Assembly: GCF_945890115.1 (NCBI RefSeq)
Contig: NZ_CAMDCK010000001.1
Span: forward strand, 1-64,000
Direction of reading: 5' to 3'
Source of the DNA: Sphingorhabdus sp. EL138
GTDB taxonomy: Bacteria; Pseudomonadota; Alphaproteobacteria; Sphingomonadales; Sphingomonadaceae
DNA: 64,000 nt
The position numbers were made by a program, and so were the translations under genes. How positions within the stretch are numbered: the stretch's first letter is position 1; each line of letters begins with the position of its first letter. The notes under the pieces were generated by a model, which saw only the letters and a program-made list of their open reading frames with translations, did no database searches and had not been told where the DNA came from. Below are positions 26,031-34,772 of the stretch, piece after piece.

Positions 26031-26759
26031 GTGACTGCCTTGCTCCCTACCCGCCACGATGAAGCATGGCGCTACAGCGACATTGCCGCTGTCGAGGCAG
26101 CATGGCCCTTACCTGCGCCTGAAAGCATTATCGTGCCTGCAGGCGGGGCTTTTGCGCGGACGATTGTTCAGGACAGTGGCGCAATCCACCAGCTTGAAAT
26201 CGCCATCGGCAAAGGCGCAAGAGCGGCAATCCACATCCTTAACATCGGCGGCGAATATGGTCGCGTGGAGTTGAACGTCACCTTGCATGAGCAGGCCGAT
26301 TTCAAACTGGGCGCAGTCCAAATTGGCGGCGGCACCCAAAATCTCGAGATCGTCACGACTGTCACCCACGCCGAACCCAAAGCAACATCGTCGCAGATCG
26401 TGCGATCGGTCCTCGCGGGAACCGCAACTGGAACCTATTTAGGTAAGGTCGCCGTTGCGCGCGATGCGCAACTGACCGACAGCGTGCAGTCGGTGAAGGC
26501 CATGTTGCTAGACCGCAGCGCGACCGCCAATGCAAAGCCCGAACTCGAAATCTACGCCGACGATGTCAAATGTGCGCATGGTTGTGCCATTGGTGAGTTG
26601 GACCCGATGGGGCTGTTCTATTTGCAAGCCCGCGGCATTGCGCCAGCGGATGCAAAGAAGTTGATGTTGCAAGCCTTTGTCGCCGGCGTGTTTGAAGGTG
26701 CGGCGGATGAAGAAATGCTAACCGAGGCGGCGCTTAAGAAATTAGGGGAATTGGTGTGA
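26031..26759 (+). CDS. sufD: Fe-S cluster assembly protein SufD
   Basis: 242 residues, on the short side for SufD, as is common in sphingomonads. RHDEAWRYSDIAAVE at the N-terminus and the beta-helix core lead to the conserved KCAHGCAIGELDPMGLFYLQ with the functional Cys/His, then an AXXXLMLQAFVAGVF-type helix. GTG at 26031 is preferred because GGAG ends 7 nt upstream; GTG at 26025 is also possible. The ribosome-binding site lies in the end of a palindromic repeat. Confidence 0.92.
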   Translation: MTALLPTRHDEAWRYSDIAAVEAAWPLPAPESIIVPAGGAFARTIVQDSGAIHQLEIAIGKGARAAIHILNIGGEYGRVELNVTLHEQADFKLGAVQIGGGTQNLEIVTTVTHAEPKATSSQIVRSVLAGTATGTYLGKVAVARDAQLTDSVQSVKAMLLDRSATANAKPELEIYADDVKCAHGCAIGELDPMGLFYLQARGIAPADAKKLMLQAFVAGVFEGAADEEMLTEAALKKLGELV

Positions 26760-26782
26760 GTGCACTATTCCCTCTAAATCGT

Positions 26783-26894
26783 CGTCACCCTGAACTGGTT
26801 TCACCTGTGGTGACTTACGTTCCAGGGTCTATTTTGCCTCTCATCCCCTCGGTCTCGGTTACACGATGGATGCTGAAACAAGTTCAGCATGACG
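26783..26894. repeat. palindromic intergenic repeat between sufD and sufS (family B, copy 2)
   Basis: The left end 26783-26803 (CGTCACCCTGAACTGGTTTCA) and right end 26870-26894 (TGCTGAAACAAGTTCAGCATGACG within it) are inverted and match the ends of the copy at 25927-26025. The right end contains the same internal hairpin. It ends 10 nt before the sufS start codon. The central parts of the two copies differ, so conservation is limited to the termini. Confidence 0.8.
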
Positions 26895-26904
26895 GTGTTT
26901 TGGT

Positions 26905-28107
26905 ATGCTGAAATCCACTTCACCCATCCGCGACCAATTCCCCGGCCTTGCTAACAACTGGCATTATCTGGACACCGCCGCGACAGCGCAAAAGCCGCAG
27001 GTCGTTCTGGACGCGATGATGCGTGCAGGCGGCGTGGATTATGCCACCGTCCATCGCGGCGTCTATGCACGGTCGGCGAATATGACCGTTGCGTTTGAGG
27101 CAGCGCGAGCCCGTGTGGCGCGCTTCATGGGCGCGGCTTCGTCCGATGAGATTGTGTTTGTACGCGGTGCGACCGAGGGCATCAACCTCGTCGCGCAAAG
27201 CTGGGGAACAGCCAACCTGACGGCGGGCGACCGTATCATGCTCAGCCAATTGGAGCATCACAGCAACATCGTGCCATGGCAGATGGTCGCCGAGAAGGTT
27301 GGGGCGCATATCGATGTCTGTCCCTTGACTGCGGACGGCCAAATCGACCTTGATTGGTTAGAGACGCATTTGACGCCAGCGCACAAGATGGTCGCGTTGG
27401 CGCATGTGTCGAACGTGCTTGGCTCGGTGCTTGACGCCCGCCGGGTCGCGAACGCCGCGCATGCGGTTGGTGCAAAATTCTTGCTCGACGGCTGCCAGGC
27501 CGCGCCGCGCATGCATCTGGACATGGCGGCGTTGGATTGCGATTTCTATGTCATGTCGGGGCACAAATTATACGGCCCGACCGGCCTTGGCGTATTGTGG
27601 GCAAAGGCCGAAACGCTGAATGCGATGCCCCCTTATCAGGGCGGCGGCGCGATGATTGATCGGGTGACGTTTGAAAAGACGACCTACGCCCCTGCCCCTT
27701 CACGGTTTGAGGCAGGGACGCCCATGATCATTGAGGTAATTGGCCTGCATGCCGCTATTGATTTCATCGATAGCTTTGGCCCCGACGCTATATTTGCACA
27801 TGAAAGTGCATTGGCCGCACAGACGCGCGATGCCTTGCGTGCGATCAATTCGATCACTTTATACGGCCCTGAACAATCAGCAGGGATAGTCTCCTTCTCG
27901 ATGGAGGGCGTGCATCCGCACGACATCGGGACAATATTGGACGAAGAAAATGTCGCCATTCGCGCTGGCCACCATTGTGCGCAGCCGTTGATGGACCATT
28001 TGGGCGTACCTGCCACCGCGCGGGCGAGCTTTGGAATTTATAATGATGAAGATGATGTCGCGGCTCTGGTGCGCGGCCTCGAACGGGTGAAGAGGATTTT
28101 TGGATGA
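26905..28107 (+). CDS. sufS: cysteine desulfurase SufS
   Basis: 400 residues, fold-type I PLP enzyme of the SufS (class II) group. NNWHYLDTAATAQKPQVVLD and FVRGATEGINLVAQSWG begin the protein. The PLP Lys is in MSGHKLYGPTG, and the persulfide Cys is in IRAGHHCAQPLMDHLGV. It takes sulfur from cysteine for the SufBCD scaffold. There is no SufE or SufU gene in the operon, so the sulfur acceptor may be encoded elsewhere. Its stop codon overlaps the sufT start (ATGA). Confidence 0.96.
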   Translation: MLKSTSPIRDQFPGLANNWHYLDTAATAQKPQVVLDAMMRAGGVDYATVHRGVYARSANMTVAFEAARARVARFMGAASSDEIVFVRGATEGINLVAQSWGTANLTAGDRIMLSQLEHHSNIVPWQMVAEKVGAHIDVCPLTADGQIDLDWLETHLTPAHKMVALAHVSNVLGSVLDARRVANAAHAVGAKFLLDGCQAAPRMHLDMAALDCDFYVMSGHKLYGPTGLGVLWAKAETLNAMPPYQGGGAMIDRVTFEKTTYAPAPSRFEAGTPMIIEVIGLHAAIDFIDSFGPDAIFAHESALAAQTRDALRAINSITLYGPEQSAGIVSFSMEGVHPHDIGTILDEENVAIRAGHHCAQPLMDHLGVPATARASFGIYNDEDDVAALVRGLERVKRIFG

Positions 28108-28559
28108 ACGAGAACATCCGCATACAAGAAGTTGAAAGCGTAGAGAAGCCGCCAAAGGCGCGGGTCGAAAGCGCAACTGACACGTCCGAACGCAAGAAGG
28201 ATTATCTGGAAGGCTTCCTCGCGCAAAAGCCCGCCGCGCCCGCGCCAAGCGAACCCGATGGTGATTTGTATGAGGCGGTGATTGCTGCGCTCAAGGAAAT
28301 ATATGACCCCGAAATTCCGGTGAATATTTACGACCTTGGCCTGATTTACAATGTCGAGATCAACGATGGCCATGCTGTCGTTTCGATGACACTGACGACG
28401 CCGAATTGCCCGGTTGCAGAATCGATGCCCGGCGAAGTTGAACTGCGCGTGGGCGCGGTGCCCGGCATCGGCGACGCCGAAGTGAATTTGGTGTGGGAGC
28501 CCGCATGGAGCCCAGCCAATATGACTGATGAAGCCCGTTTGGAGCTTGGAATGTTATGA
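28104..28559 (+). CDS. sufT: SUF system assembly protein SufT (DUF59/MIP18)
   Basis: 151 residues. A variable charged N-terminal ~50 residues is followed by the MIP18/DUF59 domain: IYDPEIPVNIYDLGLIYNVE, then TLTTPNCPVAESMPGEVE, and VWEPAWSPANMTDEARLELG. SufT supports maturation of Fe-S proteins under high demand. It starts at an ATG overlapping the sufS stop and ends overlapping the sufA ATG, so sufS-sufT-sufA is a tight block. Confidence 0.93.
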   Translation: MNENIRIQEVESVEKPPKARVESATDTSERKKDYLEGFLAQKPAAPAPSEPDGDLYEAVIAALKEIYDPEIPVNIYDLGLIYNVEINDGHAVVSMTLTTPNCPVAESMPGEVELRVGAVPGIGDAEVNLVWEPAWSPANMTDEARLELGML

Positions 28560-28912
28560 CCGAACTGAAAACACGCGCTCGCCCTGCGGCAGTTATGCTC
28601 ACAGCGGCATCCGAAACGCGCATTGCCGAACTGATGTCCAAGGCACCCGAAGGCGCCATCGGCGTGAAGCTGTCCACCCCGCGCCGTGGCTGTTCAGGCC
28701 TTGCTTACTCGGTCGATTATGTGACTGAGGCCGTCGCGTTCGACGAGAAAATCGAAACCCCCGGAGGCGTGTTGTATATTGATGGCGGCTCCGTGCTGTA
28801 TCTCGTCGGTTCAATCATGGATTGGGTCGAGGATGAATTTGCCGCTGGCTTTGTGTTTACGAATCCCAATGCGACGGGAAGTTGCGGCTGCGGCGAAAGC
28901 TTCACCGTTTAA
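28556..28912 (+). CDS. sufA: HesB/IscA family iron-sulfur carrier SufA
   Basis: 118 residues. The three conserved cysteines are present: one in PRRGCSGLAYSVDY and the C-terminal pair in GSCGCGESF. It carries assembled clusters to target proteins and is the last gene of the suf operon. Its TAA stop overlaps the stop codon of the converging S8 protease gene (28909-28912), so there is no terminator between the two. Confidence 0.95.
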   Translation: MTELKTRARPAAVMLTAASETRIAELMSKAPEGAIGVKLSTPRRGCSGLAYSVDYVTEAVAFDEKIETPGGVLYIDGGSVLYLVGSIMDWVEDEFAAGFVFTNPNATGSCGCGESFTV

Positions 28913-31311
28913 AAATCAAACTGCAGACGAAACGCAAAGCCAACATCATCGGGTGCGTTTTCGAAATGCCCCGGTTCCTGCCGCCAGAACAGATTTGACG
29001 AGAAATGGCCGCCATAAATCGGCACGCCCCATACAAGCTCGCTGGCAATCTCCTGCCCCTTTGGTGCCAGCGAAATCTGGCGGACCGCAAATGTCGTCCC
29101 AAGCGTTGCATAATCATACGCCACAGGCAGATTGAGCGCGAGCCCGCCACGCGTTACGCGCAAGGGTTGGGCTATACGCAACGCAATTCGGTCATGGCTG
29201 GTCAGGACATTGCCGCCCGACAGGTCCAGCGAAAAGGCATTGCTTTGCATCAGGCTCTGGCCGGTCAGTGACGCGCCGGCATTGGCGTTGGTCCATCCCT
29301 GCCGCCAGCTTGCGCCAAGCGACCATGCGCCAATCAATGTGACATCAGCCCGGCCGTCAACAAACAGGCTGCGCGCACCATTTTGGCCAATGAAGTTAGC
29401 GAAGCGAGCACCCAGAATGGTTTGGTCTTCGCGCATCCAATTTGCACCAACAGCGACTTTGGCAGGGCCAATCTGCCGATCTAGCGATACGCCGACGGAG
29501 GAATAAGGATAGCGATTATGACCCTCACGCATAAACGTCGCGCCGCCGCGTTCGAACACACGTGCCTGGCCTGCCTCAACGCTGCCTGTCACGCCGAAGC
29601 GCCCAAGTTGATGACGCAACGCGAAAGATTGATCCGGTGCGCGTTCAAAACCGCCGTCAATCTGCGCATCGGTCGCGGTGAGAAACGAAGCCCCCGAGTT
29701 GCCCTGCAATGCCGCAACTTGGCCTGCGGCCGCTTGGCGGATACCAAGGCTAAACCGGGTGTCGCGTGCAATAGCGGCACTGACGCGGCCCGCCAAAATA
29801 CGCGCTTGGTTCTGCTGCCCATTGGAAAGAGGTAATGGCGAAAGGCCCAAGCTTCTGGCGTTGCTGGCGCTGATTGAAAAGGCGAGTTGGGTTGTTCCGC
29901 GCGACATGCTGACGGATCGTCCCTGATCCACCAAAACAGGCATTAGCCGAAGACGTGGCGCGCTCGCGCTTAGCCCTTCGGCAATGTTGATGTCATATGC
30001 ACGGCCATAGCCGTCCAGCACCACCGCATTTACGGACATAGGGGACACCGCAGCGTCACCCATGGCCGCTGAGGTTGTCCCGCCATTTCCGTTCAGCATA
30101 ACGGCCATATTTGTACCAGCCAGCGACGTTGTTCCCGCGGGCGCAAAGGCGCGACCAATGTCCAATATGCCGCGTCCGTAAATCGCATCGGTGTCAGGAA
30201 TTCCCGCATCACGTGCGGACGTCAGCAGCAGGTTCACAATCTGTGCGCCGGTTAAGTTCGGAAAGGCTTGCGCCAGCAAAGCTGCGGCACCAGCGATCTG
30301 TGGCGCGGCATAGGACGTGCCATTGAACACGCGCACAGAGGTCCCATCATTCGTAACTAAGCGGTAAATAGTGTCGTTGCGATATTCGCAGCAGATGCTT
30401 TGGCCTAAAGCGGACAACACCGCGTTCTGTGCAACCCCCGCCTTGTTGCTGAATTTTGTTAGGATACCATTGTCATCAACAGCGGTGGCAATGATGACAA
30501 GCCCGTTGCCATTGGCCAATAATGATTGTGCAAAGGGGCTTGGGCTATTCGGGTCAAATGCGGGATCGAACTCATTCCCCTCATTTCCTGCTGACACGAC
30601 TACTATAACGCCAGCAGATGTCGCGCGTTCTATCGCGGTGCGCAGCGTGCTACTCGCGCCGCTCGCCCCACCGAGCGAAATACTAATGACGCGGGCTTTA
30701 TTGTCTACGGCGCGATCAACGCCAGCGGCAATGGCAGAATCGAAGAACACACACCCCGCTTCGTTCACGCCCTGAGCCGTTGGGGCGCAGCTTCCCGCTT
30801 GATCGGCGCGCAACGCCAATATTGTCGCGTTAAAAGCCATGCCGTGGACATCGCGATCATCCTTAGCGGCAGCCAAAACGCGCGAAACGCTTGTGCCGTG
30901 ACCATCATCGTCGCCAAGCGGCCGACCCGCGCCTGTGACATCCCCCGACTGGGCATGGATTCGGCCCGCAAATTCGTGGCTATTTGGCTCAATCCCTGAA
31001 TCAATGATGCCAACAGTAACCCCGCGCCCACTAGCGCCCGCTTGATAGGCCGTGATCGCCCGATGAAAATCTGGTCCATCCGAGCGGAGATATTCCGATG
31101 TTACAAAACTTGTCGTTGGCGCAGGCGGCCGCAGAGGCGGCGCTGGAGGCGGCGTACGTGGGGTTGCTGGCGGCGCAGGTGGCACGTCCGCTGTGGGGGA
31201 AGGCGGCAAGGGTGTCGAACCTACCCCACCTCCGCCGCAAGCAGACAGCGCGAGTGCAAAAAGGACGGAGCTACCGATCGCAATTTTACGACTAATGCGT
31301 GGTTCGGGCAT
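28909..31311 (-). CDS. S8 (subtilisin-like) serine protease with autotransporter-like C-terminus
   Basis: 800 residues. The signal sequence ends in a lipobox (LSAC, Cys25), followed by a Pro-rich linker (33-66). The subtilisin domain carries catalytic Asp104 (GIIDSG), His138 (DGHGT) and Ser333 (NGTSYAAP). The C-terminal ~270 residues are rich in alternating hydrophobic strands and end in Phe (FRLQFDF), as outer-membrane beta-barrels do. This suggests a surface-displayed or self-exported protease, with the barrel as translocator. The lipobox with a barrel is unusual but seen in some proteobacterial autotransporters. The stop overlaps that of sufA. Confidence 0.87.
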   Translation of the reverse strand: MPEPRISRKIAIGSSVLFALALSACGGGGVGSTPLPPSPTADVPPAPPATPRTPPPAPPLRPPAPTTSFVTSEYLRSDGPDFHRAITAYQAGASGRGVTVGIIDSGIEPNSHEFAGRIHAQSGDVTGAGRPLGDDDGHGTSVSRVLAAAKDDRDVHGMAFNATILALRADQAGSCAPTAQGVNEAGCVFFDSAIAAGVDRAVDNKARVISISLGGASGASSTLRTAIERATSAGVIVVVSAGNEGNEFDPAFDPNSPSPFAQSLLANGNGLVIIATAVDDNGILTKFSNKAGVAQNAVLSALGQSICCEYRNDTIYRLVTNDGTSVRVFNGTSYAAPQIAGAAALLAQAFPNLTGAQIVNLLLTSARDAGIPDTDAIYGRGILDIGRAFAPAGTTSLAGTNMAVMLNGNGGTTSAAMGDAAVSPMSVNAVVLDGYGRAYDINIAEGLSASAPRLRLMPVLVDQGRSVSMSRGTTQLAFSISASNARSLGLSPLPLSNGQQNQARILAGRVSAAIARDTRFSLGIRQAAAGQVAALQGNSGASFLTATDAQIDGGFERAPDQSFALRHQLGRFGVTGSVEAGQARVFERGGATFMREGHNRYPYSSVGVSLDRQIGPAKVAVGANWMREDQTILGARFANFIGQNGARSLFVDGRADVTLIGAWSLGASWRQGWTNANAGASLTGQSLMQSNAFSLDLSGGNVLTSHDRIALRIAQPLRVTRGGLALNLPVAYDYATLGTTFAVRQISLAPKGQEIASELVWGVPIYGGHFSSNLFWRQEPGHFENAPDDVGFAFRLQFDF

Positions 31312-31415
31312 AAAGATACGACTTTCAGCGATTAAATTGATACTTAAGCACCATTGGCGCTAACTTAACCTAAGGTTACCGTTGAGTATAGATGGGTTTC
31401 TGGCTAGGTGGCCGG

Positions 31416-32090
31416 ATGCATTTATCTTTCAACAACATCGACAATTGGATTTTTGATCTAGACCTTACCCTTTACGGGCCAGAGGCGAATATTATGGCGC
31501 AAGTTAGGGACCGAATTGCGTTATATGTTGAAAGGTTTTTCAACATCGATTCTGATGCTGCACACCAAATTAGGCACGCTTATTGGAAAAAATATGGCAC
31601 CACGCTGGGCGGATTGATGACCGAACATGCGGTCGACCCGCATGGGTATCTTGATTTCGTCCATGATGTGGACATGGCCCTGTTGCAGCCCGCCGCTGAT
31701 TTACGGCGACAGATCGAAGCTTTACCAGGGCGCAAATTGATTTTCACAAACGCAGATGCGCCTTACGCCCAACGGGTTCTGACCGCGCGCGGCCTTGATG
31801 GCGTGTTTGAGGATATATTCGACATTCACCGGATGCAGCATCTGCCAAAGCCGGCATCTGCGAGTTATGACAGGCTATGCACTGAGCTGAATATCGATCC
31901 GACCCGTGCACTTTTTCTCGAGGACTCGGCCTATAATCTTGCTCCAGCAAAGGCCTTGGGCATGACAACTATTTGGGTGAATCACGACGTCGAAGCTGAT
32001 AGCAGCGGTGCAGAACCATTTATTGATCATGAGATTGCCGACGTAAGCGCATGGCTTTCCTCGCTACACGCCATTGAAAGAACGATATGA
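31416..32090 (+). CDS. pyrimidine 5'-nucleotidase (HAD family, Sdt1-like)
   Basis: 224 residues. HAD motif I is [13 protein letters not shown] (Asp nucleophile and Asp general acid), motif II is [16 protein letters not shown], and motif III/IV is [11 protein letters not shown] and [14 protein letters not shown]. The cap region with [13 protein letters not shown] is typical of the yeast Sdt1 and plant PHM8-like nucleotidases. It removes phosphate from UMP/CMP or related substrates. ATG at 31416 is preceded by TAGGTGGCCGG and fits better than the ATG 8 codons upstream. The stop overlaps the dapD start (ATGA). Confidence 0.88.
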   Translation: MHLSFNNIDNWIFDLDLTLYGPEANIMAQVRDRIALYVERFFNIDSDAAHQIRHAYWKKYGTTLGGLMTEHAVDPHGYLDFVHDVDMALLQPAADLRRQIEALPGRKLIFTNADAPYAQRVLTARGLDGVFEDIFDIHRMQHLPKPASASYDRLCTELNIDPTRALFLEDSAYNLAPAKALGMTTIWVNHDVEADSSGAEPFIDHEIADVSAWLSSLHAIERTI

Positions 32091-32926
32091 CTGACCAACT
32101 TGCCAAGATCATTGATGCCGCATGGGACGCACGCGACAGCATTTCCAGCGCGACCCAAGGCGAAGTGCGCGAAGCGGTGCAGACGGCCTTGGCTGGCCTA
32201 GATGATGGGTCGTTCCGCGTGGCTGAGAAGCTGTCGGGCAGTTGGCAGGTCCACCAGTATTTGAAAAAAGCTGTGCTTTTGTCGTTCCGCCTGAATGACA
32301 ATGTTTTGGTCGATGGCGGGGCGTCCGGTGCGCCTGCTTATGACAAGGTTCCGTCTAAATTCGGCGGTTGGGATGCCGACCGTTTCCGCAATGCAGGTTT
32401 CCGCGTCGTGCCCGGGGCCGTGGCCCGACATGGCAGCTATATCGGCAAAAACGTCATCCTGATGCCCAGCTTTGTCAACATTGGCGCGCGCGTGGATGAT
32501 GGGACGATGATCGACACATGGGCTACCGTCGGCAGTTGCGCCCAAATCGGCAAGAATGTGCATTTGTCCGGTGGCGTTGGCATTGGCGGCGTTTTGGAAC
32601 CACTTCAGGCCGGGCCAGTGATCATCGAAGACAATTGCTTCATTGGTGCGCGGTCGGAGGTTGTCGAAGGCGTGATCGTCGAAGAAGGCGCCGTGCTATC
32701 CATGGGCGTGTTTATCAGTTCAACCAGCAAGATTATTGATCGCACAACAGGCGAGATATTTGTTGGCCGCGTCCCCGCTTACTCGGTCGTGGTGCCAGGC
32801 TCGATCCCCGGAAAAGCCTTGCCTGATGGCAGCCCCGGACCCAATTTGTCCTGTGCCGTCATTGTCAAACGCGTCGATGCGCAGACCCGCGCAAAGACAG
32901 CCATCAACGACCTGTTGAGGGATTAA
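32087..32926 (+). CDS. dapD: 2,3,4,5-tetrahydropyridine-2,6-dicarboxylate N-succinyltransferase
   Basis: 279 residues. The left-handed beta-helix hexapeptide repeats are clear ([57 protein letters not shown]). This is the succinylase route to diaminopimelate and lysine. It is coupled to the nucleotidase gene by an ATGA overlap. A small hairpin (ACTCG-ACGAGC-CGAGT) follows the stop codon. Confidence 0.96.
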   Translation: MTDQLAKIIDAAWDARDSISSATQGEVREAVQTALAGLDDGSFRVAEKLSGSWQVHQYLKKAVLLSFRLNDNVLVDGGASGAPAYDKVPSKFGGWDADRFRNAGFRVVPGAVARHGSYIGKNVILMPSFVNIGARVDDGTMIDTWATVGSCAQIGKNVHLSGGVGIGGVLEPLQAGPVIIEDNCFIGARSEVVEGVIVEEGAVLSMGVFISSTSKIIDRTTGEIFVGRVPAYSVVVPGSIPGKALPDGSPGPNLSCAVIVKRVDAQTRAKTAINDLLRD

Positions 32927-33050
32927 CTCGACGAGCCGAGTGTCTTGTGTCGCAATCATCTTGCAATTCGGACTGAATCGCTCCATAACAGCTAGGCGGA
33001 CCGGGCCCCTCTGACGCTCGCTTCTTCGGAAGGAACGTGATGTCGGCCGC

Positions 33051-33129
33051 ATCGGATGTTTCCGGTGCAGTGGTCAGGCGGTCTTCAAATACCCCCGAAA
33101 TACGTTTGGCCATGCCCGGAACATCCGAT
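33051..33129. repeat. inverted repeat in the dapD downstream region
   Basis: ATCGGATGTTTCCGG (33051-33065) is the reverse complement of CCGGAACATCCGAT (33116-33129) apart from one inserted T. The arms are 50 nt apart in a 235-nt stretch with no supported gene. It may be a degenerate small mobile element or an RNA hairpin. Confidence 0.55.
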
Positions 33130-33161
33130 TGAACTCAAACTATGTTCAAAGAGGATGAGCT

Positions 33162-33356
33162 ATGACATTTTCGGCATTTCGATTGATGCAATATCACCAG
33201 AGGATTGACCGCGAATTGCGCGCCGAAATCACCCGGCGTTGGCCAGATATTTTTCGCGTTCAAAAACTAAAGCGGCTTAAGCTGGCAATCAAGGATCGTC
33301 TTGAAGGCCAAGCCAAAGCATCTTCGCGGCGGCCATTGCATCTTAACAAAATCTAA
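33162..33356 (+). CDS. small basic protein, DUF465 (YdcH)-like, function unknown
   Basis: 64 residues, mostly helical and strongly basic: FSAFRLMQYHQRIDRELRAE, then LKRLKLAIKDRLEGQ. The pattern recalls the small DUF465/YdcH proteins of sphingomonads, in which two short helices form a hairpin; this assignment is tentative. ATG follows AGAGGATGAGCT, a good ribosome-binding site. It stands 73 nt before terC, separated by a GC hairpin. No function is known. Confidence 0.6.
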   Translation: MTFSAFRLMQYHQRIDRELRAEITRRWPDIFRVQKLKRLKLAIKDRLEGQAKASSRRPLHLNKI

Positions 33357-33371
33357 TATTTGAAACTTAGC

Positions 33372-33399
33372 CACCGCGCGGATTGTCGTCCGCGTGGTG
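33372..33399 (+). terminator. GC-rich hairpin between the DUF465-like gene and terC
   Basis: CACCGCGCGGA-TTGTCG-TCCGCGTGGTG: an 11-bp stem with one G-U pair. There is no T run after it, so it may act as a weak terminator of the small upstream gene or as a structured part of the terC 5' region. Confidence 0.5.
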
Positions 33400-33429
33400 C
33401 ATCGCATACTGTAAAACAGGGAATATTTC

Positions 33430-34419
33430 ATGGAATTTTTGACAATGGACTGGTTGGGGACACCAGTCTGGTTTTGGCTCGCTTTTCTAAGCATTGTTGT
33501 GGCGTTGACAGCCTTTGACCTTGGCATCCTGCATAAGGAGGACAAGGAAATGGGCATCGCAGAAAGCCTGAAACTGTCCGCTTTCTATATCAGCATCGCC
33601 ATGCTGTTCGGCATCTGGGTCTGGTTCCAAAAAGGCGCCGAGATGGGCATGCAATATTATACGGGCTTTTTCATCGAAAAGGCGCTGTCGATCGATAATG
33701 TCTTCGTCATCAGCCTGATTTTCACCTTCTTCGCGATTCCGCGCAAATATCAATATCGGGCGCTTTTGTGGGGCATTATCGCAGTCATTGTGTTGCGCGG
33801 CCTCATGATCGCGGCTGGCGCGGCCATTGTGCAGGAATATTATTGGACGCTCTACATCTTCGCAGCCTTCCTCATCGGAACGGGCATCAAGATGCTGTTC
33901 AGCGGTGACCAGGAAATGGACGTCGCCAAGAACCCGGTGGTCAAATATATCTCAACACATATGCGCGTGACCAAAGAGCTCCATGACGAGAAGTTCTTCG
34001 TCAAGGTGCCTGACGAGAAGACGGGCAAGATGGTGCGTGCGGCCACGCCCTTATTCTTGGCGCTGGTCGTCATCAACTTGGCCGACTTGGTGTTTGCCGT
34101 AGACTCGGTGCCAGCGATCTTTGCAATCACCACGGATACCTTCATTGTCTATACGTCGAACATCATGGCGATTTTGGGCCTGCGCGCTTTGTATTTCGCC
34201 TTAGCGGCGATGGTGCATCGTTTCCATTATCTGAAATACGCACTGGCGCTGGTTTTGGTCTTCATCGGGTCGAAGATCTTCGTGTCGGACTTCCTCATGG
34301 CCGGCGACAAGTTCCCGCCAGTGTTGAGCCTTGGCGTGACCTTCGCGCTTATCCTTGGCGGCATCCTGTTTTCCCTCTGGAAAACCAAAGGTGACAGCCA
34401 ATCGCACGTGCCGCATTGA
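33430..34419 (+). CDS. TerC family integral membrane protein
   Basis: 329 residues, 8-9 transmembrane segments. The TerC signature is present: IEKALSIDNVFVISLIFTFF, with acidic residues inside the membrane, and VVINLADLVFAVDSVPAIFA in the second half. Family members (Alx, TerC) are linked to tellurite resistance and manganese export. ATG follows AACAGGGAATATTTC. No other ter genes are nearby and no yybP-ykoY riboswitch was recognised upstream. It abuts the converging HNH gene. Confidence 0.92.
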   Translation: MEFLTMDWLGTPVWFWLAFLSIVVALTAFDLGILHKEDKEMGIAESLKLSAFYISIAMLFGIWVWFQKGAEMGMQYYTGFFIEKALSIDNVFVISLIFTFFAIPRKYQYRALLWGIIAVIVLRGLMIAAGAAIVQEYYWTLYIFAAFLIGTGIKMLFSGDQEMDVAKNPVVKYISTHMRVTKELHDEKFFVKVPDEKTGKMVRAATPLFLALVVINLADLVFAVDSVPAIFAITTDTFIVYTSNIMAILGLRALYFALAAMVHRFHYLKYALALVLVFIGSKIFVSDFLMAGDKFPPVLSLGVTFALILGGILFSLWKTKGDSQSHVPH

Positions 34420-34740
34420 TTAACGCCGGTCTTTTGTTGGTGCGTTAAAGTCGGACGGTTTGTTGGCTATCCAGTCGACAAACCGTCCGATTTCGTCATG
34501 CGCTAATAAAGCGTCCACAGTGGCGAAGCGTTTTTCGAGATCGCTGTTGGTGAAATTGGCGTGGATGGTCCGGTGGCAAATCGGGTGCACCGGTTGCCGC
34601 TCTTTCCCACCCCGGCTTTTCGGCACGGGATGATGCCATTCGGTCACATTGCCCATTGGGCGCGCGCAGAGCCAACAGCTCAATTCCGGCTCTGCTGACG
34701 CTTCGTCCGCTTCGTAATGATCGCGAATTTTGCGCGCCAT
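34420..34740 (-). CDS. HNH-type nuclease domain protein
   Basis: 106 residues. CWLCARP (first zinc-binding pair), EWHHPVPKSRGGKE (HNH catalytic His pair), HPICHRTIHANF (second Cys and final His) give the HNH pattern with a CxxC/CxxH zinc site. It may cleave DNA, though small stand-alone HNH proteins are common and poorly understood. ATG at 34740 follows AGGAAGCCAAT. The stop abuts the terC stop codon with no gap. Confidence 0.8.
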   Translation of the reverse strand: MARKIRDHYEADEASAEPELSCWLCARPMGNVTEWHHPVPKSRGGKERQPVHPICHRTIHANFTNSDLEKRFATVDALLAHDEIGRFVDWIANKPSDFNAPTKDRR

Positions 34741-34772
34741 ATTGGCTTCCTTATACTCTGTTTAGCCAGCGA

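Noticed and set aside
32904-33113. 69-codon minus-strand frame in the dapD downstream gap
   Set aside because: The start looks protein-like, but there is no ribosome-binding site, no domain, and it overlaps both the end of dapD and the inverted repeat region.
33357-33429. Manganese (yybP-ykoY) riboswitch in front of terC
   Set aside because: TerC genes sometimes carry it, but the conserved loop sequences are absent; only a simple GC hairpin is present.
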